Source: DATKKG01 sp964475215 (GTDB lineage: Archaea > Thermoproteota > Nitrososphaeria > Conexivisphaerales > DTJL01). Taken from it: a DNA stretch of 12,667 nucleotides. The notes beneath the pieces are model-generated. The model was not told the origin of the DNA. It was given only the letters and a program-made list of their open reading frames with translations, and made no database searches. Location: contig CAYYVT010000020.1 of the NCBI GenBank assembly GCA_964475215.1, forward strand, positions 1 through 12,667. Direction: 5' to 3'. This document shows positions 1 to 7,353 of the stretch, piece after piece (the stretch's first letter is position 1; each line of letters opens with the position of its first letter). The translations under genes and the position numbers were made by a program.

Positions 1-13
1 GCGAAGCATGGCC

Positions 14-1192
14 TCAGGAATGTGATGCCTGATCCCCTACATTGTCTTTGGACGATGGAAGGCGAGCCCTCCCTCTTCCCGACGCGGGACCGGCGAGCAG
101 CAAGAGCAGGATGGGGGCCACCGGAAGCGCCATGGTGAGCCAGAGACCAGATGATGCGACGGCTCCAGCGAAAGCTGGGCCCACGAAGGAGCCCAAGCCC
201 AGGGACGATTCGAAGAGGCCTGCGGCCCTTCCTCTGCCTGCGACCGGTCCTCCCATCACGCCGACGATGGTAGCCGAATAGACCAGCCCAAAGCCCACTC
301 CGGTCACGAATGAGGCAATGACCATCAATGCGGCGCTTGTTCCCGGAAGCACAGCGCAGACGGGGAAGCAGAGGGCTGCGACGAGGAAGATGCGCCTTGT
401 CCTTTCAAGGCCCATTGCCTCCATCACCCTCTCCGAGAAGAAGAACGCCACTAGCCTACCGGCGTAGATCGCGCTTAGTATCGTCCCCCAGAGCGTGACC
501 TCGAGGTTCATGGAGGCGGCATATTTCGGGAAGAAGGTGGAGATGGTCGTCATGGTGAACCCATATGCGAAGGCATTCGAGAGGAGGAGGGCGGACCTCC
601 ACAGGTTGAGCCCGTCTCCCTTTGCTTCGCGAAGGCTGGCTTGATGGACGGGTGCCGCCCGCACGGTCAATGTCAGGGCCAGGGCGATCCCCATCAGGAC
701 CGCGGCCACGAGCATGGTCCACCGGACAGCTGAGACATCGACGACGAGGCTTCCCAGCATGGGGGACGTTATCGCGCCCAGCCCCCAGGCTACGTTGAAC
801 GTCTTCATGCTCTTGTTCAGATCTGAGCCGCTGACGCTGTAGAGGGCCTCGAGGGGTGGCCAGATCATCGCCCATCCGAGTCCCTCTACGAGCCTTATCG
901 CCACGAACAGGATGGGCTGTGTTATGGCGGTGTAAAGGAGACAGACGAGGGCGATGGTCGTGGTGCCCAAGATCAGGAGGCGCCTGGGCCCCACCCTGTC
1001 GGTGAGCCTCCCGGTCAGGAAGGGCGCGAACATGTAGACTACGGACCCCGAAGCTCCCACGAGGCCGACGAGGAAGCCGTTGGCGCCCAGCTGGTACGCC
1101 CTGTAGGGAAGGTATATTGAGACCATGACGATGGTCAATTCTGACACGTACGAGATGAGGGCTGGGGCCCGTCTTGTGTCCACTTGCTCCAT
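14..1192 (-). CDS. MFS-type membrane transporter
   Basis: This is a 392-residue polytopic membrane protein of the major facilitator superfamily, probably moving a small molecule by proton- or substrate-coupled transport; the substrate cannot be told. About twelve hydrophobic segments are visible in two halves, separated by a charged loop near residues 180-198. The loop after the second helix carries the MFS signature, GRLTDRVGPRR at residues 61-71, matching the G-x-L-x-D-R-x-G-R-R pattern. The protein ends in a hydrophilic tail rich in Arg, Lys and Ser. The ATG at 1192 is chosen because a TATA-like CTCTTAAC stretch lies about 23 bases upstream and the first helix begins soon after. It diverges from the ferredoxin/NrfD operon, sharing a 182-base promoter region. 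Family assignment is solid; an exporter of the drug or sugar-efflux kind is only a guess. Confidence 0.88.
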   Translation of the reverse strand: MEQVDTRRAPALISYVSELTIVMVSIYLPYRAYQLGANGFLVGLVGASGSVVYMFAPFLTGRLTDRVGPRRLLILGTTTIALVCLLYTAITQPILFVAIRLVEGLGWAMIWPPLEALYSVSGSDLNKSMKTFNVAWGLGAITSPMLGSLVVDVSAVRWTMLVAAVLMGIALALTLTVRAAPVHQASLREAKGDGLNLWRSALLLSNAFAYGFTMTTISTFFPKYAASMNLEVTLWGTILSAIYAGRLVAFFFSERVMEAMGLERTRRIFLVAALCFPVCAVLPGTSAALMVIASFVTGVGFGLVYSATIVGVMGGPVAGRGRAAGLFESSLGLGSFVGPAFAGAVASSGLWLTMALPVAPILLLLLAGPASGRGRARLPSSKDNVGDQASHS

Positions 1193-1210
1193 GATGGTCA
1201 GCTGGAGGGG

Positions 1211-1218
1211 CTCTTAAC
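1211..1218 (-). promoter_or_regulatory. Weak TATA-like box for the MFS gene
   Basis: On the minus strand this reads GTTAAGAG, centred about 23 bases before the ATG at 1192. It is the only AT-rich block at the right distance. Match to an archaeal TATA box is weak. Confidence 0.3.
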
Positions 1219-1342
1219 GTTGACGAGCGGGCAGGGCGCTACCATGAAGACGTTCAGATGGAATATAGAAGAGGCTCGAAGTCCCTATCTCTATAGATGA
1301 ACGAGAAAGGATGCCCATGGTCAATGGACTATACAGATAACG

Positions 1343-1350
1343 CATATATC
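1343..1350 (+). promoter_or_regulatory. TATA box of the ferredoxin/NrfD operon
   Basis: The stretch CATATATC is centred about 29 bases before the GTG at 1375. With the usual archaeal TATA-to-start-site spacing of about 26 bases, transcription would begin within a few bases of the GTG, giving a leaderless mRNA. This supports the GTG as start. Confidence 0.65.
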
Positions 1351-1374
1351 TGTTCTTACTCTCTACCATAGGCC

Positions 1375-2232
1375 GTGACAAGCAGCCCGAGCGCGCTTTC
1401 TCGGCGAGACTTTGTAAAGGCCGCCGCGGGTGGCGCAATCGCCCTTTCCCTTCCACCGGGATACCTCTTCCTCACCCAGCATCTTCCCTCTTCGCTCCAG
1501 ACCACGGTAGCCTGCGCCCAGACCGTCTCCGCCCAGACGGCATCATGTGGCACCCACCAGTGGGCCATGCTCATCGATCAGACCAAGTGCATCGGCTGCA
1601 ACCAGTGCACCTGGGCCTGCAAGGCGACGAACGACTTCCCCTCAAACACTATCTCCTGGAATGTCGTCTACGAGGAGACGATTACAGTCGGCAGCGACAA
1701 GGAAGACGTATTCCTTCCCCGTCCCTGCATGCAGTGCGAGGATCCGCCCTGCATCAAGGTCTGCCCCGTGGGTGCCACCTACAAACGGGCGTCCGACGGA
1801 CTTGTGCTCATAGACTACGACAAGTGCATCGGCTGCAGGTACTGCATGGCGGCCTGCCCCTACGGCGCCAGGTACTTCAACTGGACGGCTCCGACGGGCG
1901 CGAATTGGGCAGTGCCCACCTATGGCACCCCCGAAGTTCCGAGACGGCCTAGGGGTGTGGTAGAGAAGTGCACATTCTGTGTCCAGAGGCTTGACGCCGG
2001 CCTGGCCCAGGGGCTAGTGCCGGGAGTGGACCCCGAGGCCACGCCCGCCTGCGTGGACATATGCCCGGTGGGAGCCCGGCGCTTCGGCGACATAACATCC
2101 GGGAACGTCTCCAGCCCGAAGTTCGGTAACGTCCCCGTCTCCTCCTTCATCGACACGGCGATGCAGCTGAAGAAGGACCTGGGCACCAAGCCGCGGGTCT
2201 ACTACATAACGCCGGGAGGGGAACAGCAGTGA
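1375..2232 (+). CDS. Tat-exported four-cluster [4Fe-4S] ferredoxin subunit (HybA/DmsB/NrfC-like)
   Basis: This 285-residue protein is an electron-transfer subunit predicted to carry four [4Fe-4S] clusters. A twin-arginine export signal, SRRDFVK at residues 9-15 followed by a hydrophobic stretch (residues 16-33), says it is moved folded to the outer face of the membrane. Sixteen cysteines form four groups: 72/75/78/82, 118/121/126/130, 151/154/157/161 and 199/202/226/230. This is the arrangement of the HybA, DmsB, NrfC and PsrB family. The start is GTG, supported by a TATA box about 29 bases upstream and by the Tat motif at the very N-terminus. It overlaps the following NrfD-like gene by four bases, so the two are translationally coupled and presumably form a complex. 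It lacks the C-terminal membrane anchor of E. coli HybA. Which catalytic subunit it serves is unknown. Confidence 0.92.
   Translation: MTSSPSALSRRDFVKAAAGGAIALSLPPGYLFLTQHLPSSLQTTVACAQTVSAQTASCGTHQWAMLIDQTKCIGCNQCTWACKATNDFPSNTISWNVVYEETITVGSDKEDVFLPRPCMQCEDPPCIKVCPVGATYKRASDGLVLIDYDKCIGCRYCMAACPYGARYFNWTAPTGANWAVPTYGTPEVPRRPRGVVEKCTFCVQRLDAGLAQGLVPGVDPEATPACVDICPVGARRFGDITSGNVSSPKFGNVPVSSFIDTAMQLKKDLGTKPRVYYITPGGEQQ
2215..2221 (+). promoter_or_regulatory. Shine-Dalgarno site of the NrfD-like gene
   Basis: GGAGGGG lies seven bases before the GTG at 2229, inside the end of the ferredoxin gene. This strong site decides the start of the second gene and contrasts with the leaderless first gene. 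Confidence 0.65.
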
Positions 2233-3461
2233 CCGCCATCAGGGAGGCCGAATATTCGTCCAAGCTCTTCCTGTGGATGGGAGCCCTCTCCGCCCTCGTC
2301 ATCTGGGGGCTAATTTCAGCCTACGTCGTGTTCACTCAAGGCCTAATAGTCACGGGCTTGAGCAACTCCGTCGTCTGGGGCCTGTGGATTGCCGCGGACT
2401 TCTCCTTTATCTCTCTGAGCGCGGGGGCCTTCGCGGTATCGGCTCTGATCTACGTGTTTCATCTGGAGCGATTTAGGGCCGTCGGGAGGCTGGCGATCTT
2501 CATCGGGCTGATTGGCTACACCATCACTATGCTCACCCTAGTCCTGGACGTGGGACGCCCTGACCGCTTCTGGTATCCCCTCATCTACTGGAACAACAGC
2601 TCTGTCCTGCTCGAGGTCTTCTGGTGTGTCTCCCTCTACACGGCCGTCCTCTTTGGCGAGTTCGCTCCCTCCCTGGCGAAGGGCGGCAGGCTCATGCGCT
2701 CTCGGGCGATGATTTCGGTTTCAAAGGCCCTCGAGTGGGCCATGCCGGCCCTGGCAACGGCGGGGGTCGTCTTCTCGACGCTCCACCAGTCGTCGCTGGG
2801 GGCCCTTTACGGGGTGGTGATCGCCCGCCCCCTTTGGAACACGGCGTGGATGCCCCTGCTCTTCTTGGCCTCCGCAGTCCCCGCCGGGCTCTCGATGACG
2901 ATCTTGGCGGCGTCGATCACCTCCAGGTTCACCAAGCGGGAGGTGGCGTCACGAGACATTGTCTCCAGCCTGTCCAAGATCGTGGGCATCGCCCTTCTTG
3001 TCTACATTGGCATCTACGTCTGGAACTACATCGTCTTGAACTCGTCCCCTTCGGCGGAGCCCCTTCTCGCGGCCCTGGCCGGCACTCCGTACCAGTATCT
3101 CCCTCTGGTGTTTGAGCTGGGACTGGGGGCGATGGTCCCGGCTGCCATCTTCCTGATCCCACCCCTTCGTCGCTCGGGGAAGGCCGTGCTCGTGGGAGCC
3201 GCCCTGGTGGTCATGGGACTCGTGGCTGACCGCTGGGACGTAACCGTAATGGGGCAGCTCGCCAACAGCCTCCCTCCCATCGCATACGTCAAGGGAGAGG
3301 ACATCCCGGTCTACGGAATGCACTTGGCGAGCTACATTCCGACCTGGCCGGAATGGATGACGGTCATTGGGGCTGTCGCCCTGGGGCTGCTCATCTACAC
3401 AGCGGGCGTCAAGTGGTTCAACGTCCTCCCAGCAAATAGGACGACGGCGAATTCGAAGTAA
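2229..3461 (+). CDS. NrfD/HybB-like quinol-interacting membrane subunit
   Basis: This 410-residue integral membrane protein belongs to the NrfD/PsrC superfamily and most resembles HybB, the membrane subunit of E. coli hydrogenase 2. It probably exchanges electrons between the quinone pool and the ferredoxin encoded just upstream. About ten hydrophobic helices can be traced between residues 14 and 396. Family landmarks are TGLSNSVVWGLWIA (residues 42-55), LDVGRPDRFWYPLI (106-119), the SVLLEVFWCVSLYT block (125-138) and STLHQSSLGALY (183-194). The GTG start overlaps the ferredoxin stop (GTGA) and has a strong Shine-Dalgarno site. No hydrogenase, molybdopterin oxidoreductase or multihaem cytochrome gene is in the window, so the catalytic partner must be elsewhere or the pair acts alone. 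Family assignment is firm; the HybB subgroup is inferred from these motifs. Confidence 0.9.
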   Translation: MTAIREAEYSSKLFLWMGALSALVIWGLISAYVVFTQGLIVTGLSNSVVWGLWIAADFSFISLSAGAFAVSALIYVFHLERFRAVGRLAIFIGLIGYTITMLTLVLDVGRPDRFWYPLIYWNNSSVLLEVFWCVSLYTAVLFGEFAPSLAKGGRLMRSRAMISVSKALEWAMPALATAGVVFSTLHQSSLGALYGVVIARPLWNTAWMPLLFLASAVPAGLSMTILAASITSRFTKREVASRDIVSSLSKIVGIALLVYIGIYVWNYIVLNSSPSAEPLLAALAGTPYQYLPLVFELGLGAMVPAAIFLIPPLRRSGKAVLVGAALVVMGLVADRWDVTVMGQLANSLPPIAYVKGEDIPVYGMHLASYIPTWPEWMTVIGAVALGLLIYTAGVKWFNVLPANRTTANSK

Positions 3462-3482
3462 AGCACGAAACGCTGCGCTTCC

Positions 3483-4541
3483 CTAGAGGGTTCCCGCCCT
3501 GACCACTGCCTCGGACCCGGCCTTCAGTGTGACTTCACGCAGTATTCCCGTGAACGCGCCGACAAGCCCGACTGCGCCCGCTGGGAACCTGTCCTGGCCG
3601 AAGCCGTATCTCATAATTGGATTCAACCCGACAGTGACGGCGCGGAGCACGCGAGATCTCTCGGGGATAGCCTCCGCCAATGCTCTGAGCACCAGGGGCG
3701 AGCCCTTCGAGCTCCACTCCACGATCTGCCCATCTCTGACCACGAGGTCCGCGTCCCTTAGAAGGCCGAACCTTGTCAGCGTAGGTGCAAGGAGCACCTT
3801 ACCCTTGGCGGTTCCTCCGTCCATCTCCTTGAAGACGAAGCCAGGAGGAACGTAGCTGACGTTCTCTCCTGAAGCAATGTCAGACGCGTCCGTCCTCCCA
3901 TCCTGTATGTCCAGGTCTCCCTTCAGCTCAAATGTCAGGTCAGTTCCGCGACCGCTGATGGAGACGCTCGTCCCATCCCGAAACTTCCCGGCGATCACCT
4001 TCGCGGACCTGCCCACGGCGTCGAAGTCCACCAGCGCAGCATTCAACTGATGGTCAATCACTTCGCCAATGTCCTTGCCCAACACTTTGGCCATGTCCTC
4101 CCCGATGTAGCCTGAGGTGAGCCTGGCGCCTCTCAGCTTCGCCTTTGCCGCCGCCTCGTACCAGGAGTCGTTGTAACGCGTCGAATCGACAAACTCCTGC
4201 CTGGTGATCTTCCTGCTGTAGGGCGCAAGAGGCGGACCTGGAATGAATACGTAGGCGTCCGTTGCTTCGAGCAGGCCATACTCATGCTTCCCCATCGCGC
4301 CCAAGGTCTCCTTGGGCATCAGCTTGATGCCTTCCACATAGGAGTCCTCATCCTCGAATATGGTCAGCGGAATGGCCCCCAACCTCTTGGCCTCCAGCGA
4401 AAACGCCAGCGCCAATGGGATGGAGTTGCTCCATGTCTCGATGGTGACCGACTCTCCTGGCTTGAGCTCCAGCGTCTCCTGCAGGACCCTTCGCGCGACC
4501 TTCACATTCAGGGCATCTGTGGCCGTCTTTCTTGGCTTCAT
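3483..4541 (-). CDS. M29 aminopeptidase-like protein, probably without catalytic metal ligands
   Basis: The N-terminal half resembles the M29 (aminopeptidase T) family: an early VARRVLQETLELKPGESV segment, then alternating strands and helices, and a central GRGTDLTFELKG block typical of the family. M29 enzymes bind two metal ions through Glu and His residues in the C-terminal half. Here the usual P-x-G-E-V ligand site reads VPPGFVF, the Glu expected before the LGxNP turn is absent (RAVTVGLNP), and the H-containing loop and C-terminal HWD-like motif are replaced by GAVGLVGAFTG and ILREVTLKAG. It may be a non-enzymatic homologue or a divergent activity. The ATG at 4541 is preferred (352 residues) because a TATA-like box sits 32 bases upstream; the GTG at 4568 would add nine residues but lies on top of that box. 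It is a single-gene unit, convergent with the NrfD-like gene. Confidence 0.72.
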   Translation of the reverse strand: MKPRKTATDALNVKVARRVLQETLELKPGESVTIETWSNSIPLALAFSLEAKRLGAIPLTIFEDEDSYVEGIKLMPKETLGAMGKHEYGLLEATDAYVFIPGPPLAPYSRKITRQEFVDSTRYNDSWYEAAAKAKLRGARLTSGYIGEDMAKVLGKDIGEVIDHQLNAALVDFDAVGRSAKVIAGKFRDGTSVSISGRGTDLTFELKGDLDIQDGRTDASDIASGENVSYVPPGFVFKEMDGGTAKGKVLLAPTLTRFGLLRDADLVVRDGQIVEWSSKGSPLVLRALAEAIPERSRVLRAVTVGLNPIMRYGFGQDRFPAGAVGLVGAFTGILREVTLKAGSEAVVRAGTL

Positions 4542-4567
4542 CTGAGCTCTCGGAGTCGTGGCCTCCA

Positions 4568-4577
4568 CCTTATTTGG
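4568..4577 (-). promoter_or_regulatory. TATA-like box of the M29-like gene
   Basis: The minus strand reads CCAAATAAGG, centred about 32 bases before the ATG at 4541. It overlaps the alternative GTG at 4568, which argues that translation begins at 4541. Confidence 0.4.
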
Positions 4578-4710
4578 GTTAGCTCACAAAAGCGGGATGC
4601 AAGGGGGCCAGCGCAGCTAGCCTTGCGCACGAGGGTATTCCAAGGGTCTCAGGAAGGCATCGACAGCTGTCATTTCACCTTATGGCTGCAGGCCGGTTGC
4701 GCTCCCATTC

Positions 4711-4718
4711 TTATATAG
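4711..4718 (+). promoter_or_regulatory. TATA box of the CPBP protease gene
   Basis: TTATATAG is centred about 34 bases before the ATG at 4748, predicting a leader of only about eight bases. No Shine-Dalgarno sequence is seen. The match to an archaeal TATA box is one of the best in the window. Confidence 0.65.
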
Positions 4719-4747
4719 CCTAGTTCCCGTGATTACTGAAGCGGGCC

Positions 4748-5563
4748 ATGTACAGGAAACCCAGCGCCACCGTCGGCGCAATTTTCGTGGTGTCGCTTAC
4801 TATCCTGCTTCTGCTGCTCAACAGGGACGCCATAGTCCTTACATGGGTTTGGCAGAGCCTTGGCCCCTACGTAGGAATAATCCAACAGATGATGGGCTAC
4901 GTCGTCATCGTCTGCCTTGGGGCCTTCGCGATGCGTTCGGAGGGGATCGAGTGGAGCGACCTCGGGCTCTCCTGGAACAACTTCGTCCTCGCCCTTCCTC
5001 TTATGATCACCCTCATCGCGGGGAACGAGGTCCTGGTCTACCTCGGTGGAGGCTGGGCTCAGACCTTCGTGGGACCCGTTCCTTCCTTGCCGCTTTGGGC
5101 CATCTCTGCCTCCCTGATCGTCGTAGCCCTCTCCGAGGAGTTCGTCTTCAGAGGCTTCGTTCAGATCGGCACGAGCAGGAGGTTCGGAGTCACGGCCGGG
5201 GTCCTGGTCTCTGCAGCCGTGTTCGCCCTAGTTCATGTCCCCACTGACCTCAGCACCCTTAACGCTTCGATGAGCTCAGCGCAGATACTCTACCTGCTCA
5301 TAGGAGGGATTGTCGGCAGGATGGCCTTTGGAGCGCTGGCCTTCTCCTATATGTACCAGTTCACTGGCAACATGTACATCACCACCTTCATCCATGCGTT
5401 CTACGATTTCTCCGTTGGCTACCTGCTCATCTTCGGCGGCACCATCTCCATGATTCTCCTTTACATCGTGGTCCCGTTCGGCATCGTCTTCACAGTTTAC
5501 TATGCATCACCCTTTCAGGGCCTTCTTCAGCGCCCTCAGGTCGGCTCCGGAGCCAAGACATAG
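4748..5563 (+). CDS. CPBP-family intramembrane metalloprotease
   Basis: This 271-residue, roughly eight-helix membrane protein has all three motifs of the CPBP (CAAX protease and bacteriocin-processing, Abi) family: EEFVFR at residues 130-135 (E-E-x3-R), FALVH at 159-163 (F-x3-H) and HAFYD at 216-220 (H-x3-D/N). The glutamates and histidines are the residues expected to bind the metal and activate water, so the enzyme should be active. Members cleave prenylated proteins, process peptides or act as membrane chaperone-like proteins; the substrate here is unknown, and no peptide or bacteriocin gene sits beside it. The ATG at 4748 is chosen over an out-of-frame GTG at 4729 because it opens the hydrophobic frame and sits at the right distance from a good TATA box. 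It is a single-gene unit. Confidence 0.9.
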   Translation: MYRKPSATVGAIFVVSLTILLLLLNRDAIVLTWVWQSLGPYVGIIQQMMGYVVIVCLGAFAMRSEGIEWSDLGLSWNNFVLALPLMITLIAGNEVLVYLGGGWAQTFVGPVPSLPLWAISASLIVVALSEEFVFRGFVQIGTSRRFGVTAGVLVSAAVFALVHVPTDLSTLNASMSSAQILYLLIGGIVGRMAFGALAFSYMYQFTGNMYITTFIHAFYDFSVGYLLIFGGTISMILLYIVVPFGIVFTVYYASPFQGLLQRPQVGSGAKT

Positions 5564-5609
5564 AGAAGGCCGAAGGATTAGGACATCGCCTCCGACATCG
5601 GAGATGGCC

Positions 5610-6437
5610 CTAGGGAACCGTGGTTCTTCCTTGCCTGTCGGCCCCATGTCCGCTCGTCGTCCGCCATACTTTCGTCCATGTCAGGATGGAGCTCGCCTGG
5701 ACCAGTAGCGTGGCGAACAGAGACGCGGTGGCCGCCCACACTACCCCCAACGAGCCCACCGTGCCCCAGAAGACGAAATAGAAGGCTGTGGCGGCTATGG
5801 CCGAGACCACGACCCCTCTGAGGAAGGGGCCGCTCACCTTCGGCCCATCGAACCTGAGCATGAAAACGGAGAAAACGGTCGCGTAAATGGGGTAGGGAGC
5901 AAGGAGCCCACTCCATCTTGGCCCCAGCTCGGAGGCAACCCCCGTTACGAGCACTACAAGCGTGGTTGCCGCCACGATGCGAGCTGGAATCTCCCACCAT
6001 GGCAAAGCACGGTCGGGGATCGACGCCACACCCCTGGGTATCAAAGCCAGTGATATCGCTATTGAGATCAGGGACGCGGCCAGGGCGAGCAAGGGTAATG
6101 CATCGACTTGGCTGAGGATGGCGGAAGATAGGAAGTATACGACGGTGCTGGCAACCAGGCTCTCAAGCCAACCCCTTACGAAACCCATTCGACTGAACGT
6201 CAAGCAGTAGAGCGCCAGCGGCACGACTCCCAGCATGGTCCCGATTGCGGCTTGAGAAGCGAACGAGGCCCCCTGCTCCAAGGCTAGGAAGACGAGCACC
6301 GGCCCCGAGGTCAATGGGAGTCCTATGATGAAGCCTCCCCCTCTCGGCCCCCACCTCCGGGCTACCAGGCTCGCGGCCAACACGAGCACGGGCACGGCCA
6401 CAAGCTTGGCCACGAGGAGAGGATCGACCCCGACCAT
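5610..6437 (-). CDS. Membrane protein of unknown function with two-fold internal repeat
   Basis: I do not recognise this 275-residue protein as a named family. It is strongly hydrophobic, with about eight to ten membrane segments, and ends in a short polar tail (residues 260-275). The two halves align without gaps at an offset of 142 residues. Residues 11-81 match 153-223: GPR 30-32 with 172-174, G35 with G177, P41 with P183, V49-F50 with V191-F192, G56 with G198, G66 with G208 and F81 with F223. This points to duplication of a half-protein, as in many small transporters. Conserved Gly and Pro inside predicted helices (GLPLTSGPVLVF and APYPIYATVFSV) suggest a transport or channel path; that role is inference. 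The ATG at 6437 has a TATA-like box 30 bases upstream. It is a single-gene unit, divergent from the ABC operon. Confidence 0.8.
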   Translation of the reverse strand: MVGVDPLLVAKLVAVPVLVLAASLVARRWGPRGGGFIIGLPLTSGPVLVFLALEQGASFASQAAIGTMLGVVPLALYCLTFSRMGFVRGWLESLVASTVVYFLSSAILSQVDALPLLALAASLISIAISLALIPRGVASIPDRALPWWEIPARIVAATTLVVLVTGVASELGPRWSGLLAPYPIYATVFSVFMLRFDGPKVSGPFLRGVVVSAIAATAFYFVFWGTVGSLGVVWAATASLFATLLVQASSILTWTKVWRTTSGHGADRQGRTTVP

Positions 6438-6463
6438 GTCTTCACTCCGTAGGGGGCTCAGGT

Positions 6464-6470
6464 AGATATT
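6464..6470 (-). promoter_or_regulatory. TATA-like box of the duplicated membrane protein gene
   Basis: The minus strand reads AATATCT, centred 30 bases before the ATG at 6437, which predicts a nearly leaderless transcript. Confidence 0.45.
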
Positions 6471-6483
6471 GTTGACGTGCTCG

Positions 6484-6544
6484 CCCGGCGAACGATATCT
6501 CTTGGAACCTTCTCCCGGGCAACGGGCTGGGCCCTAGGGCAACC
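6484..6544. repeat. Three helically spaced direct repeats before the ABC operon
   Basis: Related 11-base units start at 6484 (CCCGGCGAACG), 6514 (CCCGGGCAACG) and 6534 (CTAGGGCAACC). The starts are 30 and 20 bases apart, about three and two helical turns. The last unit abuts the TATA-like box at 6545, and a perfect palindrome GCCCTAGGGC lies at 6531-6540. The placement suits an operator or activator site controlling the ABC operon, but chance in GC-rich DNA is not excluded. Confidence 0.35.
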
Positions 6545-6551
6545 CTTTAAG
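6545..6551 (+). promoter_or_regulatory. TATA-like box of the ABC transporter operon
   Basis: CTTTAAG is centred about 35 bases before the ATG at 6583, predicting a leader of about eight bases. The match is moderate. Confidence 0.4.
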
Positions 6552-6582
6552 CTAGGGCTTTGAGACTAATGCCCAACTGGCC

Positions 6583-7353
6583 ATGGCGAAGGAGAGCATC
6601 GTTCTGGACCGAGTGACCAAGAGGTTCGGCCCCAAGGTTGCCGTAAATGATGTTTCCTTCAGGATCGAAGAGGGAGAGATCAGGGGGCTCCTCGGCCCGA
6701 ACGGCTCGGGGAAGAGCACCACCATGCGGATGATCATGGGGATAATGAAGCCGGATTTCGGCGCCATCTCGCTTTGCGGCGTGGACGTTCTCAGAGATGC
6801 CATCGCGGCGAAACGCCTCGTGGGATATGTGCCCGAGAGCCCCTACCTCTATGAGTACCTAACCGCCTCGGAGTACCTGGACTTCGTCGGGACCGCATAT
6901 GGCATCCCTCCAGACGAGAGGAGGCAGAGGGTGTCCGAGCTCTTGGGGGCCCTTCAGATGTCGGAGCATGTGAACGAGGTCATGAGCGGGTTCTCCCAGG
7001 GGATGAAGCAAAAGGTCGCCTTCGTAGCGGCTCTCATCCACAGGCCTCGCATATTAGTGCTCGACGAGTCCCTCAACGGCCTCGACCCGAGGTCGGCAAG
7101 GATAATCAAGGACATATTGAGCCGACTCTCCAAGGAAGGAGTCACCGTCCTCTTCAGCACACACGTTCTTGAAATTGCAGAGGTCGTCTGCGACAAGATC
7201 ACCATCATGAACGAAGGCAACGTGATCGCCGAGGGTACTCCTTCTGAGCTCCGGTCCAAGGTGGGCCTCCCGGGATCTACCCTGGAAGACACATTCCTCA
7301 AGCTCACAGGAAGCGAGGACACCGCCAAGATAGTGGAGGCACTCAAGCTTTGA
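6583..7353 (+). CDS. ABC transporter ATP-binding protein (ABC-2 exporter type)
   Basis: This 256-residue cytoplasmic ATPase powers the permease encoded directly downstream. All nucleotide-binding motifs are present: Walker A GPNGSGKS at residues 38-45, a signature loop reading SGFSQGMKQK at 135-144, Walker B ILVLDE at 157-162 followed by the D-loop SLNGLD, and the switch histidine at H194 in FSTHV. The signature replaces LSGGQ with FSQGM, as is common in ABC-2 exporter ATPases. The Q-loop position reads YVPESP (82-87), with Glu where Gln is usual. The length is that of a bare nucleotide-binding domain with a short C-terminal extension. The ATG at 6583 fits the TATA-like box; an ATG at 6569 is in another frame. 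The stop overlaps the permease start (TTGA), so the pair is translationally coupled. Substrate is unknown. Confidence 0.95.
   Translation: MAKESIVLDRVTKRFGPKVAVNDVSFRIEEGEIRGLLGPNGSGKSTTMRMIMGIMKPDFGAISLCGVDVLRDAIAAKRLVGYVPESPYLYEYLTASEYLDFVGTAYGIPPDERRQRVSELLGALQMSEHVNEVMSGFSQGMKQKVAFVAALIHRPRILVLDESLNGLDPRSARIIKDILSRLSKEGVTVLFSTHVLEIAEVVCDKITIMNEGNVIAEGTPSELRSKVGLPGSTLEDTFLKLTGSEDTAKIVEALKL
7335..7339 (+). promoter_or_regulatory. Shine-Dalgarno site of the ABC permease
   Basis: GGAGG lies ten bases before the TTG at 7350, within the end of the ATPase gene. It supports the unusual TTG start and four-base overlap. Confidence 0.6.

Noticed and set aside
1258..1342. Imperfect palindrome ATCTCTATAGAT in the divergent MFS/ferredoxin promoter region as an operator
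   Set aside because: Only four-base arms with no second copy; too short to separate from chance.
4729..5247. 172-codon plus-strand frame starting at GTG 4729
   Set aside because: It is out of frame with the CPBP protease, rich in Arg/Gly/Pro, and has no family motif; it is a GC-rich shadow.
5564..5609. Possible terminator between the CPBP gene and the convergent membrane protein gene
   Set aside because: No U-rich tract and only short imperfect pairing; not enough to call.
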